Part shown: one piece after another, positions 26,632 through 36,242 of the stretch
How the letters are laid out: every line of letters begins with the position of its first letter
How positions within the stretch are numbered: position 1 is the first letter of the stretch
Assembly: GCF_002218085.1 (NCBI RefSeq)
Contig: NZ_BDUC01000009.1
Location: 232,623-296,622 of the forward strand
Direction: 5' to 3'
Origin: Tolypothrix sp. NIES-4075
Lineage (GTDB): Bacteria; Cyanobacteriota; Cyanobacteriia; Cyanobacteriales; Nostocaceae
DNA length: 64,000 nt
Position numbers and translations under genes: made by a program
Notes under the pieces: model-generated
Database searches by the model: none
What the model saw: the letters and a program-made list of their open reading frames with translations, nothing else
Told to the model about the DNA's origin: nothing

Positions 26632-26697
26632 CTCACCCCCTACCCCTCTTTGCGAGTTCGGAGAGGGGAGATAAAGCACAGCTTTATCGGGGTGAGG
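26632..26697. repeat. Palindromic repeat between pyrB and mgtE
   Basis: CTCACCCC pairs with GGGGTGAG at the ends, and CCCCTCT pairs with AGAGGGG inside. A related CCTCACCCCGA piece occurs near 35057. It may double as a transcript end. Confidence 0.55.
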
Positions 26698-27031
26698 TTT
26701 TGTATTTTATTAAATCCATATTCCTTAGCGTAGAAAGGCGATCGCTTCTCTACAATTTTTTAATTTACACAAATGAGCAAATGATACCACCTGTTTCTGT
26801 TGAAAATTGATACTGACTAAATCTAATAGCTAGCTGATATCAAGTTGATTGTGCCATAACCGTTTGCATGGAAAAATGTAAATCAACACAATAATCTGTA
26901 TTTTGAATAAGTGTGAAAATGAATCGTGTTTTTTTACCAGGTTTTTGATAATGCTAATAACTTTGTTTTCGGTTTAATTGCTAATAGGAGGAGGACTTTA
27001 GTCCTCACTACGATTAGCAATGTTTTTTCGG
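26698..27031. other. Intergenic region, no gene seen
   Basis: 334 bases, AT-rich, between the palindrome and the mgtE stop. 26990-27020 has GGACTTTAGTCCTCACTACGA, one arm of the palindrome seen complete at 46.66 kb. Confidence 0.5.
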
Positions 27032-28390
27032 TTATTTTGGTAAATGCAAAACATTTAAAGCCACGGAAATCAGCGATAGGAAAGTTAAAAAGCCGATTGT
27101 ATCGAGCATTGTTGTTACTAATGGACCGCTGATTAAGGCTGGATCGAGCTTCAACCGTTTCAAAGCCATTGGTAACAAAGTTCCCAAAGCGACAGCAACA
27201 ATTGTATTGCTTGCCATTACCATTCCGGCAATTAGCGCTACCCATCGCTCTTGAGGACGTGCCCAAATTAAAGAAAGTAGCATCATAGTTGTAGCCAGAA
27301 CTAAAGCCGTACCTAAGCCTGCTAAAAGCTCTTTGCGGAGAATTTTTAAGGTGTCTTTTGGTGTGACTTCACCTACACCCAAGCTGCGAATTGTTACGGT
27401 TAATGCTTGAATTCCTACAGTACCACCAGTGTTGGAGAATAGCGGCATAATTACGGCAAGCACTGGCACCATTGATATTGTAGATTGAAACGGGGCGATC
27501 GCACTCGATGCACCGATATATAACAGCATAATTCCCAATAGCCACGGTAAGCGCTTGCAAATGGTAACCAAAGGAGACGAGAAAGCAGCTTCATCACCAC
27601 TCGCACCGGCTAATTTTTGAAAGTCTTCTGTAGCTTCTTCTTCTAAAATATCAATTACATCATCAATCGTGACAATGCCGACTAATCGCTCTTCCCTATC
27701 TACTACGGGTATAGCGATTAAATCGTAGCGCTTCATCACTTGTGCGACTTCTTCTTGGGGAGTTTCCGTTCTGACTTTGATGACGCGATCGCTAGAAATT
27801 TCCCGAATATAAACATCGGGAAAAGTAAACAGCAATTGACGCAAAGAAACAACACTAACTAAGGTGCGGTTATCGTCTGTGACGTAAGCATAATAAATCG
27901 TTTCTTTATCTTCGTCTTGACGCCGAATCTTACTCAAGGCTTCTCCTACAGTCAAACCTTGACGCAACCGCACATATTCTGTTGTCATCAACCGTCCAGC
28001 GGTACCTTCTGGATAGCCGAGAATTGTGGCTGTAGCTTGTCGTTCTTCTGGACTAAGTTCCTGTAAAAGCCGTTTAATTACTTTCGCCGGCAATTCGTCA
28101 AATAATTCTGCCCGTTCATCCGGACTCATCGCTTCGACAATTTGCGCTACTTGCACATCATGAAGCGAATTTATCAGTTCTTCTTGTACATCTAAGGGTA
28201 AGTATTCAAATACATCAATTGCCTGAGATTTGTTGAGTAAGCGGAATGCGATCGCTCGCTGTTTTTTCGGTAATTGTGCAATATATTCCCCGACATCAAC
28301 CGGCTGTGAATGATTCAAATCCGATTTCAACTGGTTTAAGTCAGCAACATCAACGTCAACAAGTGAATTGCGAACATCGTGTATAAGCAT
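27032..28390 (-). CDS. mgtE: Magnesium transporter MgtE
   Basis: 452 residues from ATG 28390, which has GGAGG nine bases upstream; the longer TTG start at 28405 lacks this. Domain order: superhelical N domain (about 15-130; AFRLLNKSQAIDVFEYL, SPDERAELFDELP), two CBS domains (about 140-260; VSVVSLRQL, LVGIVTIDDVIDILEEEATED), a plug helix, then five membrane helices (about 285-450) with the selectivity region ALGTLLPMALKRLKLDPALISGPLVTT. It is a Mg2+-gated channel in the plasma membrane. A 200-base leader with several hairpins precedes it. Confidence 0.96.
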   Translation of the reverse strand: MLIHDVRNSLVDVDVADLNQLKSDLNHSQPVDVGEYIAQLPKKQRAIAFRLLNKSQAIDVFEYLPLDVQEELINSLHDVQVAQIVEAMSPDERAELFDELPAKVIKRLLQELSPEERQATATILGYPEGTAGRLMTTEYVRLRQGLTVGEALSKIRRQDEDKETIYYAYVTDDNRTLVSVVSLRQLLFTFPDVYIREISSDRVIKVRTETPQEEVAQVMKRYDLIAIPVVDREERLVGIVTIDDVIDILEEEATEDFQKLAGASGDEAAFSSPLVTICKRLPWLLGIMLLYIGASSAIAPFQSTISMVPVLAVIMPLFSNTGGTVGIQALTVTIRSLGVGEVTPKDTLKILRKELLAGLGTALVLATTMMLLSLIWARPQERWVALIAGMVMASNTIVAVALGTLLPMALKRLKLDPALISGPLVTTMLDTIGFLTFLSLISVALNVLHLPK

Positions 28391-28600
28391 GATAAATACC
28401 TCCAAATGTCTCCCCCTCGCTGGGAGACGCTTCTCACCAGCTAGAGGAGGTTGATACTGCCATCAGATTGTGGACTGTGGTCCATAAAATCTCAAAAATA
28501 GTTCCATCGATATCCGATTTCCGGCATCGCTAAGTCATAATACTAACCCGGAAAGTGGTTATCCGGTAGATGCTAAAATTCCGTGTGGTCAATCTGCTTT
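28391..28600 (-). promoter_or_regulatory. Structured 5' leader of mgtE
   Basis: Read on the minus strand, it holds at least three hairpins. GTCTCCC/GGGAGAC (28408-28428) ends five bases before the GGAGG ribosome site. TGGAC/GTCCA with loop CACA lies near 28471-28484. CCGGA/TCCGG with loop TAACCACTT lies near 28545-28566. It does not match the M-box as I remember it. Attenuation or translational control is possible but unproven. Confidence 0.4.
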
Positions 28601-29152
28601 TCTTCCACACTATCAAAGTAAAATGCCCTGATTTTTATTGACTTTGTGTTGATTTTACTACTGCGAGGATTTGTGTCAAGCACCTAGATGAATTAAATTT
28701 CAAACTTCACACAGTAATAATCTTGACAATACCAAAAGTAGTCTTTATTTTGCAACAAAAGCATGACTTGTGTAATCATACCTAAGATTGGAGGTTATTC
28801 TACCGCTTTGATTAAAAACAGGCTGAACTCGGTATGATACTTTTATCAGCAAAACAGTACTTTAGAGGGTTTCTTTGTTACCCGCCATTGAAAGGCGCTG
28901 TTAAAGTGATATAATTTCGATCTTTGCAATGAGCCGACTGATTTCACCACAGTTGATCGATACGCGCAGGTAAGGTGAGAACAATGTGCGATCGCTTCTA
29001 TGACAAATCACTCATGCGATAAGAAAAGCGAAAATTCACGAAATAATTACAATACTACTAAAAGGCGTTGTACAATTAGAGGATAAACCGAGAGATGGTT
29101 TTCGCGTCTGGTACGTGAAATAATCCAAAGCGAAAATACACAATACCTGTTA

Positions 29153-29187
29153 ACAATTCAAAATTCAAAATTCAAAATTCAAAATTT
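29153..29187. repeat. ATTCAAAA tandem repeat
   Basis: Four uninterrupted copies of the octamer ATTCAAAA, a short tandem repeat type common in heterocyst-forming cyanobacteria. Confidence 0.8.
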
Positions 29188-29615
29188 AAGACGTTTCAGA
29201 CTGGGATTTGAACCCTGACTGAAACATTCGCTACGTGTAGACGTAAGGGTCTTAAACCCTTTAATGTACGATAAAAAATTCCCCTAAACATCTTTTGATT
29301 TAAGTAATTAATACCAGCAAAAACTGCTTTGCATTTATCTATAACTTATTTTTATCGTTTTTACCTAAATTTACCAATAAGTTTAGGATGAACTTTTTAA
29401 CTTAGCTTACACATCGCTTGAGCGAACCATAGCGCGTATAGCTCTGATGCTATCAGTTCGATTTTACCATTAACTTTAACTTGGGAATAAACTACCTTGA
29501 CCAATAAAGAATTGTTTTGGTTGTGATGTCAAGACATAATTAACTTCTAGTGAAATGATTTTTGGTGTGTTAAAACTTTTATTGCTTAAGAGACCATTTA
29601 TAAAGTAAATATTAA

Positions 29616-29766
29616 GTAGGGGAGGCAAAAAGCGGTGTGGATATTCCTCCCGCTTTATTGCCGTTGTGTTACGGCTATGCAAGGATTTAGGAGTTTGAGA
29701 GGCTAATTATTAGCCGCAGGGCACCATCTTTCTCGGTGCGTTAAGCGTTGCTATAACGCACCCTAC
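29616..29766 (+). repeat. Compound dispersed repeat, copy 1
   Basis: It opens GTAGGGGAGGCAAAA, continues GTGTGGAT...TTCCTCCC...TATTGCCGTTG and GTTA, and closes with a GGTGCGTTA (29735) / TAACGCACC (29754-29762) hairpin. The same elements occur in the same order in inverse orientation at 48465-48581. Confidence 0.65.
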
Positions 29767-30036
29767 CATTTAAGGTTTACTTTATAAATAACCTCTAAGA
29801 GCGTTTGTGTTTTATGTTTGGCATGATTATTTATTATTATCTATAAATATAAAAAATAAAACATAAGTATAAACTAGCATCCGTGCTGAGAAAGATTTGA
29901 AAAAAATTACAATTTCGGCTATAGTTTACTAATAAGTTAAAAGCCAGAAGCCTTAGGGCAGAAATTGTTCTGGTATTTATAACAATATTCACATCGTCAC
30001 TAAATCGAATTTTCACTCTCTGCGAAGAATCCAATT

Positions 30037-33000
30037 ATGAAAACAATTACTCAATTGCTATCTCGTCTTGATTATTACTATGAGCAAATCAAGACAATTA
30101 TCCTTGTGCGTCAAAATGCAATTAGTGGTTTGCTTCCAGCGAGTACGGCAATAACCGCTCACGGGGATTATACTGATGCATGGGTGCGAGATAATGTATA
30201 CAGTATTCTCGCAGTTTGGGGTTTAGGATTAGCTTACCGCAAAGTAGATGAAGACAACGGACGCACCTATGAGTTAGAACACAGCGTTGTCAAACTGATG
30301 CGGGGGTTGTTGTTCGCCATGATGCGACAATCACAGAAAGTAGAGCAATTTAAACACACTCAGTCGCCATTGGATGCGTTACACGCAAAATATAATACCG
30401 CAACAGGAGATATTGTTGTCGGCGATGACGAATGGGGACATTTACAACTTGATGCTACATCAATATTTATCCTGATGTTAGCACAAATGACCGCTTCGGG
30501 ATTGCAGATTATTTTTACGATTGATGAAGTGAATTTCGTCCAAAATTTAGTTTACTATATAGGACGAGCTTACCGCACTCCAGATTATGGCATTTGGGAA
30601 CGTGGCAACAAAATTAATCGTGGAAGCGCGGAATTAAATGCTAGTTCTATCGGCATGGCAAAAGCGGCTTTAGAAGCGATTAATGGAGTGGATTTATTTG
30701 GTGTGCGTGGTAGTCAAGCATCGGTAATTCATGCGTTGCCCGATGAAATTGCTCGCGCTCGAATTACGTTAGAATCATTGTTGCCGAGAGAATCAGGCTC
30801 AAAAGAAATTGACGCAGCACTGTTGAGTGTAATTAGCTTTCCTGCCTTTGCAGTGGAAGATGTGGAGTTACGCGATCGCACTCTTAATGATATCATCAAT
30901 AAACTTGAAGGAAAATACGGTTGCAAACGCTTTTTACGCGATGGACACCAAACCGTATTAGAAGACTCTCATCGCTTACATTACGAACCTTGGGAACTCA
31001 AGCAATTTGAGCATATTGAGTGTGAATGGCCCTTATTTTTCACTTATTTACTTTTAGATGGATTATTTCGCGGCGATAAAGAACAAGTTAACAAATATCA
31101 AGCAAGTTTAGAAGGATTACTTTTTAAACGTGATGATTTGCTGTTATTACCAGAACTTTATTATGTACCCGAAGAGAATGTAGAAGCTGAAAGATTAACA
31201 CCCCAAAGTCAGCCACGCTTACCTAACGAAAATATTCCTCTAGTTTGGGCGCAAAGTTTATATTTTCTTGGTGAAATGTTAAGTGAAGGCTTATTAGCCG
31301 TTGGTGATATTGACCCCTTGGGAAGACATTTATGTATAGGAAAAGAACGTCAAGCTTTAGTACAAATAGCTTTGCTAGCAGAAGATGAAGAATTACAGGC
31401 AAAGCTAGAAGTTTTCGGAATTGAAACACAAACACCCGCACAAGTAGAACCGATTCAAGTTAGAGAAGCTGTAGATTTAATCACCATTTATAAGCAAATT
31501 GGACGCTGTGATAAACTAGGTTTAACTGGACGTCCACCACGCAGTCCGCGCAGTTTGACAACATCAAGAATTTTCCGTTTTGGAAACGAGACAGTTGTAT
31601 TTTTGCCTTCATTTTTAGATTCGGAACAATTCTACTTAACTCTCGATTATCATTTTTTGGTAGATCAACTTAGAAGCGAACTTGGTTACATACAAAAATA
31701 TTGGGGTGATTTAGGACGTCCGACTTTAACTTTAATGTTGACTCACACCATGTTGGAAACAGGTTCAGAAGCTTTGCTAGAACTGATGCAAGAATTGAAA
31801 GATGGTGTTTGTCAAGGTGTGCGCGTCAAATTAGGACGACTAAATCAGTTGATGTTGACAGCATCTATAGAAAGAATTGATTTGATACAGCAAGAGGAAT
31901 TTTTCCTTTCCCCTGTGAAAAATGCAGGGATGCGTTGTTGTTATTTAGCTTATAATTCTGAGAAAAACTGGCATTTAGGACATACGCAAGAATTTCAAGT
32001 GGAGTGTCAAACTAACTTGGGATTGTTACTTTCATCGTTGCGCTCATCGGAAAATCTTTACGAGCAAATAGAGTTATTGCAGACTTTAACTCGTTTGCAA
32101 GGATTGGAATTTGACACCGGCTTTGGTGGACCTGGGCGTACTGTCACCGTAGCAGATTTACTTGACGAAGTATACACCAGAGCCGGAGACCTGGGAATTT
32201 GGGGGATAGTGCGTCGCGTTGCGGGTTTGCAGAAGATGACGTATATTGCGCTGTCAGACGTGGTAACGAGTATTTTGGTTAGGGGTAAGCAAATCGCTGT
32301 TGGTAAGGCTTATAGCGAAGCCTCACTGATAACCGTGCCATTATCTCACAATGAAATAGTCGAGAAAATAAATCACTTCTGTCGTGAGGATATAAGCGAT
32401 CGCGTTCTCACTCAAGAAATTCTCATATATCTGAGTTTGTTAATCAAATCAGAACCCGAACTATTTAAAGGACTGCTGACATTAAGAGTCGGGTATTACA
32501 TTTTGTTGCTAGTGAGTGAAATTGCTGGGGAATTACATCTTACTCAAGACGAAGCTTATGAAAAATTGATGGAACTTTCACCTTTTGAAGTGAAAATGCG
32601 ATTGAAGAAGGTATTGACAGAATACGCCGGCATGAGTAAGTTATTACGCAAACAAGAATCATTGCACATCAAACAAAAAGAAGCTGATATTGATTGGGTA
32701 TTACAACCCGCAGTAGAAGCAGAAATAGAAGTACCAGCGGGTGGTTGGCGCCGATTTCGCGAAGCTGAGGGAGCAACCGGACGTGTCCCCAAAGACTTTT
32801 TTCAACAAGTTTGGTTGGTAATGCATCATTGTAAAGGCTTGGTAATTGGCGATAAATTAGAGCGTCGCAACCGTTTGGATAGTGAAGTAATGATATCCGA
32901 AATGACGGCTGGTGAAAAAAACTTTGCTTTGCTAGTCGAGCATTTGTTAAATAAGATTGAGGCTCCAGAATACCGACAACTTAATATTGAAGCATTAATG

Positions 33001-33255
33001 GAATTAGCGGCGATCGCTTCTAACAACCCGGATTTACAAATTGAAGAATACATCGTGTTGGATGTATTAATTGGTCATGCGGTGCGAGTCGCTTGGTTGG
33101 ATGGACATAAAGAAAGAGGCGATCGTTATGATGAAGATAAAGGAAGTGCGTGGAGGTCTTTTTACAATACCTCTCCCAGAGAATGCGCTAGTTATATTGT
33201 TAAGGCATTCCGCTTCTTAACTGAATTTGCTGAAGTTGAAGAAACAGCAGCTTGA
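30037..33255 (+). CDS. Large GH15-like / phosphorylase-kinase-alpha-like protein
   Basis: 1072 residues, no signal peptide. The N-terminal 450 residues resemble the glucoamylase-like domain of eukaryotic phosphorylase kinase alpha/beta subunits and GH15 enzymes: RQNAISGLLPAS, HGDYTDAWVRDNVYSILAVW, GDDEWGHLQLDATSIFIL, YGIWERGNK, ELNASSIGMAKAAL, then VEAERL and NIPLVWAQSLYFLGEML. The rest is helical and includes a region near EAYEKLMELSPFEVKMRLKKVL like the subunit C-termini. Proteins of this kind are conserved in cyanobacteria; a role in glycogen or sugar metabolism is inferred only. It is monocistronic as far as seen. Confidence 0.82.
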   Translation: MKTITQLLSRLDYYYEQIKTIILVRQNAISGLLPASTAITAHGDYTDAWVRDNVYSILAVWGLGLAYRKVDEDNGRTYELEHSVVKLMRGLLFAMMRQSQKVEQFKHTQSPLDALHAKYNTATGDIVVGDDEWGHLQLDATSIFILMLAQMTASGLQIIFTIDEVNFVQNLVYYIGRAYRTPDYGIWERGNKINRGSAELNASSIGMAKAALEAINGVDLFGVRGSQASVIHALPDEIARARITLESLLPRESGSKEIDAALLSVISFPAFAVEDVELRDRTLNDIINKLEGKYGCKRFLRDGHQTVLEDSHRLHYEPWELKQFEHIECEWPLFFTYLLLDGLFRGDKEQVNKYQASLEGLLFKRDDLLLLPELYYVPEENVEAERLTPQSQPRLPNENIPLVWAQSLYFLGEMLSEGLLAVGDIDPLGRHLCIGKERQALVQIALLAEDEELQAKLEVFGIETQTPAQVEPIQVREAVDLITIYKQIGRCDKLGLTGRPPRSPRSLTTSRIFRFGNETVVFLPSFLDSEQFYLTLDYHFLVDQLRSELGYIQKYWGDLGRPTLTLMLTHTMLETGSEALLELMQELKDGVCQGVRVKLGRLNQLMLTASIERIDLIQQEEFFLSPVKNAGMRCCYLAYNSEKNWHLGHTQEFQVECQTNLGLLLSSLRSSENLYEQIELLQTLTRLQGLEFDTGFGGPGRTVTVADLLDEVYTRAGDLGIWGIVRRVAGLQKMTYIALSDVVTSILVRGKQIAVGKAYSEASLITVPLSHNEIVEKINHFCREDISDRVLTQEILIYLSLLIKSEPELFKGLLTLRVGYYILLLVSEIAGELHLTQDEAYEKLMELSPFEVKMRLKKVLTEYAGMSKLLRKQESLHIKQKEADIDWVLQPAVEAEIEVPAGGWRRFREAEGATGRVPKDFFQQVWLVMHHCKGLVIGDKLERRNRLDSEVMISEMTAGEKNFALLVEHLLNKIEAPEYRQLNIEALMELAAIASNNPDLQIEEYIVLDVLIGHAVRVAWLDGHKERGDRYDEDKGSAWRSFYNTSPRECASYIVKAFRFLTEFAEVEETAA

Positions 33256-33494
33256 TACCAATTGTGTGTATTTAAGTTAGCTCTTTTGAGGAAGCGATCG
33301 CCATCCTCCCAATTGAAATTAGCACGAAAAATTTCCACATAAATTCTACCTGCAATACTCCCCGCAACCGCTTCGTGAGGACTGGTAGGTTCCATCTCTC
33401 TGAGTTCTCCCTCAATGAGTTCATACCGTGTGTTATCCCCATATTGGGTAATAAACTCCTCAAAGCTAAGTAGTTTGGATGGGGTGTAGGTCAT
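33192..33494 (-). pseudogene. Uma2-family gene fragment
   Basis: From ATG 33494 the frame begins like a Uma2 protein (LLSFEEFITQYGDNTRYELIEGE, then PTSPHEAVAGSIAGRIYVEI), but only about 65 of some 190 residues match. The catalytic PDxxV...ExK half is missing and the frame runs into the antisense of the GH15-like gene. A decayed remnant. Confidence 0.7.
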
Positions 33495-33711
33495 AGGTTG
33501 TTTCTTAACGGTAGAAAGTAAAGTTCTGCCAAGTTTATTATACTCAAGCGCGATCGCGCAAAGCGCCCGCATAAAGGCGATCGCCCTAGCTTTTGTCTGC
33601 AACTGCTGATGAGTTAAACTGGTGTCTTTGAAAATGGAATAAATCGCTACAATAAAAAATTTCCTCTCAGCGTTTAATCGTAAGTAATCTTCTCAAAAAT
33701 CTAGATAAATA

Positions 33712-35016
33712 ATGTTAAGTATCCCCGTTAATCTGGGTTTACCTCGCGCACCTCGTTTGATAACATCTTTACCTGGACCTTGTGCTGAAGCGATTGTCAA
33801 ACGCGATCGCGCTGTAACTTCTCCTTCTTACACTCGCGACTATCCGTTAGTTGTGGCGAGGGGTGAAGGTTGTATGCTCGAAGATGTCGATGGTAATATC
33901 TTTCTAGATATGACTGCGGGAATTGCTGTCACCGCTACCGGACACGCACACCCGGAAGTTGTCGCCGCAATTCAAGCACAAGCTGCTAATTTAATACACA
34001 TGTCAGGGACTGATTTCTACTACGAGCCGATGGTAGAATTAGCAGAGAAGTTAGCTTGCCGCGCTCCTTTTCCAAATGGTGCAAGAGTGTTTTTTAGCAA
34101 CTCTGGGGCAGAATCGAACGAAGGAGCAATCAAACTCGCTCGATATTACACCAAACGTTCTTCAATCGTGGCATTTTTGGGAGCATTTCACGGACGAACT
34201 TATGGAGCGATGTCTTTAACTGCTTCTAAAACTGTGCAAAGAGCAAACTTTGGTGCTTTGCTTCCGGGAGTAACACACATTCCTTATGGTACTCACGCCA
34301 GTGTGGATTATTTAGAGAAAGAATTATTTTCAAATATATTACCACCAAATGAGGTGGCGTCAATAGTAGTTGAAGCAATTCAAGGTGAAGGCGGTTACAT
34401 TGTACCTGAAGATGGATTTTTGCAGAGAATTCGCGATATATGCGATCGCTACGGCATTCTGATGATAGTCGATGAAGTGCAATCGGGGATGGGACGCACC
34501 GGTCGCATGTTTGCCATTGAGCATTGGGGTGTAATGCCGGATATCATAACTACAGCAAAAGGTATCGCTAGCGGTTTACCTTTGGGTGCAATTCTCTCAC
34601 GTCCGGAAATTATGACTTGGCAACCTGGTTCTCACGCTACCACATTTGGAGGCAATCCGGTTGCTTGTGCGGCAGGAATTGTCACTTTGCAATTGCTGGA
34701 AAACGGTTTGATGGAAAACGCCGTTAATATGGGAGAATTATTGCAAGCTGGTTTAATGCGGTTGCATGAAAGATTTCCGAGAATGTCTTTACCACGGGGT
34801 AAAGGTTTGATGGTAGCGGTGGATTTATTAGATGAAGAGCAAAGTTTGGATAGAGAATTGCGCGATCGCATTCTTCAAGAAGCTTTCTTACGTGGTTTAT
34901 TATTACTTGGTTGCGGTAAAGCTGCGATTAGATTTTGTCCGCCTTTAGTTATCGATAGCGAACAAATTAAAATAGCTTTAGATATTATATCTGATGTATT
35001 AGTTGAAATCCTTTAA
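33712..35016 (+). CDS. Class III (acetylornithine/4-aminobutyrate-type) aminotransferase
   Basis: 434 residues with the whole PLP fold-type I class III pattern: DVDGNIFLDMTAGIAVTATG, SNSGAESNEGAIKLAR, FLGAFHGRTYGAMSLTASK, EAIQGEGGYIVP, the Asp in IVDEVQSGMGRTG, and the PLP Lys in ITTAKGIASGLPLGA. The substrate (4-aminobutyrate, ornithine, or a lysine-pathway amine) cannot be read from the sequence. The next gene is DUF1338 (2-oxoadipate dioxygenase/decarboxylase family), so an amino-acid breakdown step such as 2-aminoadipate to 2-oxoadipate is a reasonable guess. It is followed by 200 bases of spacer, so cotranscription is uncertain. Confidence 0.87.
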   Translation: MLSIPVNLGLPRAPRLITSLPGPCAEAIVKRDRAVTSPSYTRDYPLVVARGEGCMLEDVDGNIFLDMTAGIAVTATGHAHPEVVAAIQAQAANLIHMSGTDFYYEPMVELAEKLACRAPFPNGARVFFSNSGAESNEGAIKLARYYTKRSSIVAFLGAFHGRTYGAMSLTASKTVQRANFGALLPGVTHIPYGTHASVDYLEKELFSNILPPNEVASIVVEAIQGEGGYIVPEDGFLQRIRDICDRYGILMIVDEVQSGMGRTGRMFAIEHWGVMPDIITTAKGIASGLPLGAILSRPEIMTWQPGSHATTFGGNPVACAAGIVTLQLLENGLMENAVNMGELLQAGLMRLHERFPRMSLPRGKGLMVAVDLLDEEQSLDRELRDRILQEAFLRGLLLLGCGKAAIRFCPPLVIDSEQIKIALDIISDVLVEIL

Positions 35017-35217
35017 GTCTCGCACTCACTATCATAAAATCGCTGTTGCACATCATAACCTCACCCCGACAAAGCTATGGTTTGCGGAAATTTCTTTTTG
35101 GGGTGCTTATGTCAAGAATGAAATAGCGATGTTATGTTAATGCAGAGCGATGCATTTAAAAACGCTACGCTTTTACGCTAAATACAATTTTGCGTAAAAT
35201 TATTCCAACCTTGACTT

Positions 35218-36141
35218 ATGACACCTGAAATTACCCGCAACCTTTGGGAATTGCTTTGGCAAGAATACAGCGCTAGAGTCAGTTATGCCCGCACATACCA
35301 AGAAATGATAACTGCCGCTGGTGGTAGTATTGCTAATGACCATATTGCTTTTCGGTCTTTGCGTACAACTGTCAATGGTCCGCACGGTAAAATTAACTTG
35401 GGGATTGACTACTTGGGGCAACTAGCTTTATCTTTAGGTTATGAAGCTGTGGGGGAGTACACTTTTAGTGAAACTCATCTTTATGCGCGTCACTATCGCC
35501 ATCCACAGCAAGAAGAATTAGACTTACCCAAGTTGTTTATTAGCGAGTTGGTTGTGGATGAATTGCCAGAAGCGATCGCTCAACTCATCCATCAAACAGT
35601 AGCGGGTGACAATTTACTTAATTACTCAGCAATTATTAACACATTTGGCAATGATACACAACGCCTAGCCAAACAACTGCAAAAAATCTTTACCCGTCCT
35701 TGGCAACCTCCCAAACGTTCTATTGTGGAAAAAGTGAACGCTGTTACGCAATATGGAGCTTGGGTATTATTACACGGTTACGCTGTTAATCATTTTACAG
35801 GATATGTTAACCGCCAAAATACGCCAGAATACCCAGATATAGATGCTACCGCTCGTGGTTTGGCTAAATTGGGCGTACCAATGAAAGCTAAGATTGAAGG
35901 GGATATTGCCACCGGTCTACGTCAAACAGCTACAGAAGCAGTTACGGAAGTAATTCCTATATTAGATGATGTAACCAACGCAGAAATTCAAATCCCTTGG
36001 ACTTACGCTTATTATGAAATTGCCCAGCGTTACATGGTAGAAGTAGAATTAGGTAAGCAAGAGCTTTTTGACGCTTTTTTAGGAAAGAATGCCCAACAAT
36101 TGTTTGAAATGACTAGATTACAGCAGATAGCAAGTTCATGA
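35218..36141 (+). CDS. DUF1338 / HglS-like 2-oxoadipate dioxygenase-decarboxylase family protein
   Basis: 307 residues. The N-terminal SARVSYARTYQEMITAAGGSIANDHIAFRSL contains the first metal His of the family. GIDYLGQLALSLGYEAVGEYTF, HLYARHYRHP, a C-terminal HGYAVNHFTGYV with a second His, and a Glu near YYEIAQRYMVEVE follow. Characterised members bind Fe(II) and convert 2-oxoadipate to 2-hydroxyglutarate in lysine breakdown. The preceding aminotransferase gene fits this route. Length fits the short form of the family. Confidence 0.82.
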   Translation: MTPEITRNLWELLWQEYSARVSYARTYQEMITAAGGSIANDHIAFRSLRTTVNGPHGKINLGIDYLGQLALSLGYEAVGEYTFSETHLYARHYRHPQQEELDLPKLFISELVVDELPEAIAQLIHQTVAGDNLLNYSAIINTFGNDTQRLAKQLQKIFTRPWQPPKRSIVEKVNAVTQYGAWVLLHGYAVNHFTGYVNRQNTPEYPDIDATARGLAKLGVPMKAKIEGDIATGLRQTATEAVTEVIPILDDVTNAEIQIPWTYAYYEIAQRYMVEVELGKQELFDAFLGKNAQQLFEMTRLQQIASS

Positions 36142-36242
36142 AGTACAGCTTTTAACTCAAAAGCCAGATATAAAGCAAATTTTACTCCTGAATCCTGACT
36201 TTTGGTGTAGGTTTTGCCTAAACATGGAGAATGTAAGAAATT

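Larger units (their letters stand above)
28601..30036. other. Long intergenic region with repeats, no gene seen
   Basis: About 1.4 kb. It contains a TTCAAAA octamer array (29153-29187), a hairpin GTTTCAG...CTGAAAC (29191-29224), and a compound repeat (29616-29766). No reading frame looks real on either strand. The last 270 bases are AT-rich and should carry the promoter of the large GH15-like gene. Confidence 0.55.

Noticed and set aside
28408..28600. M-box riboswitch in front of mgtE
   Set aside because: Several hairpins are present but the conserved M-box core as I know it is not; reported only as an unassigned structured leader.
29191..29224. tRNA-like T-arm (GGGATTTGAACCC) on the minus strand
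   Set aside because: The flanks pair as a simple hairpin GTTTCAG/CTGAAAC; no acceptor stem, D-arm or anticodon arm of proper spacing is present.
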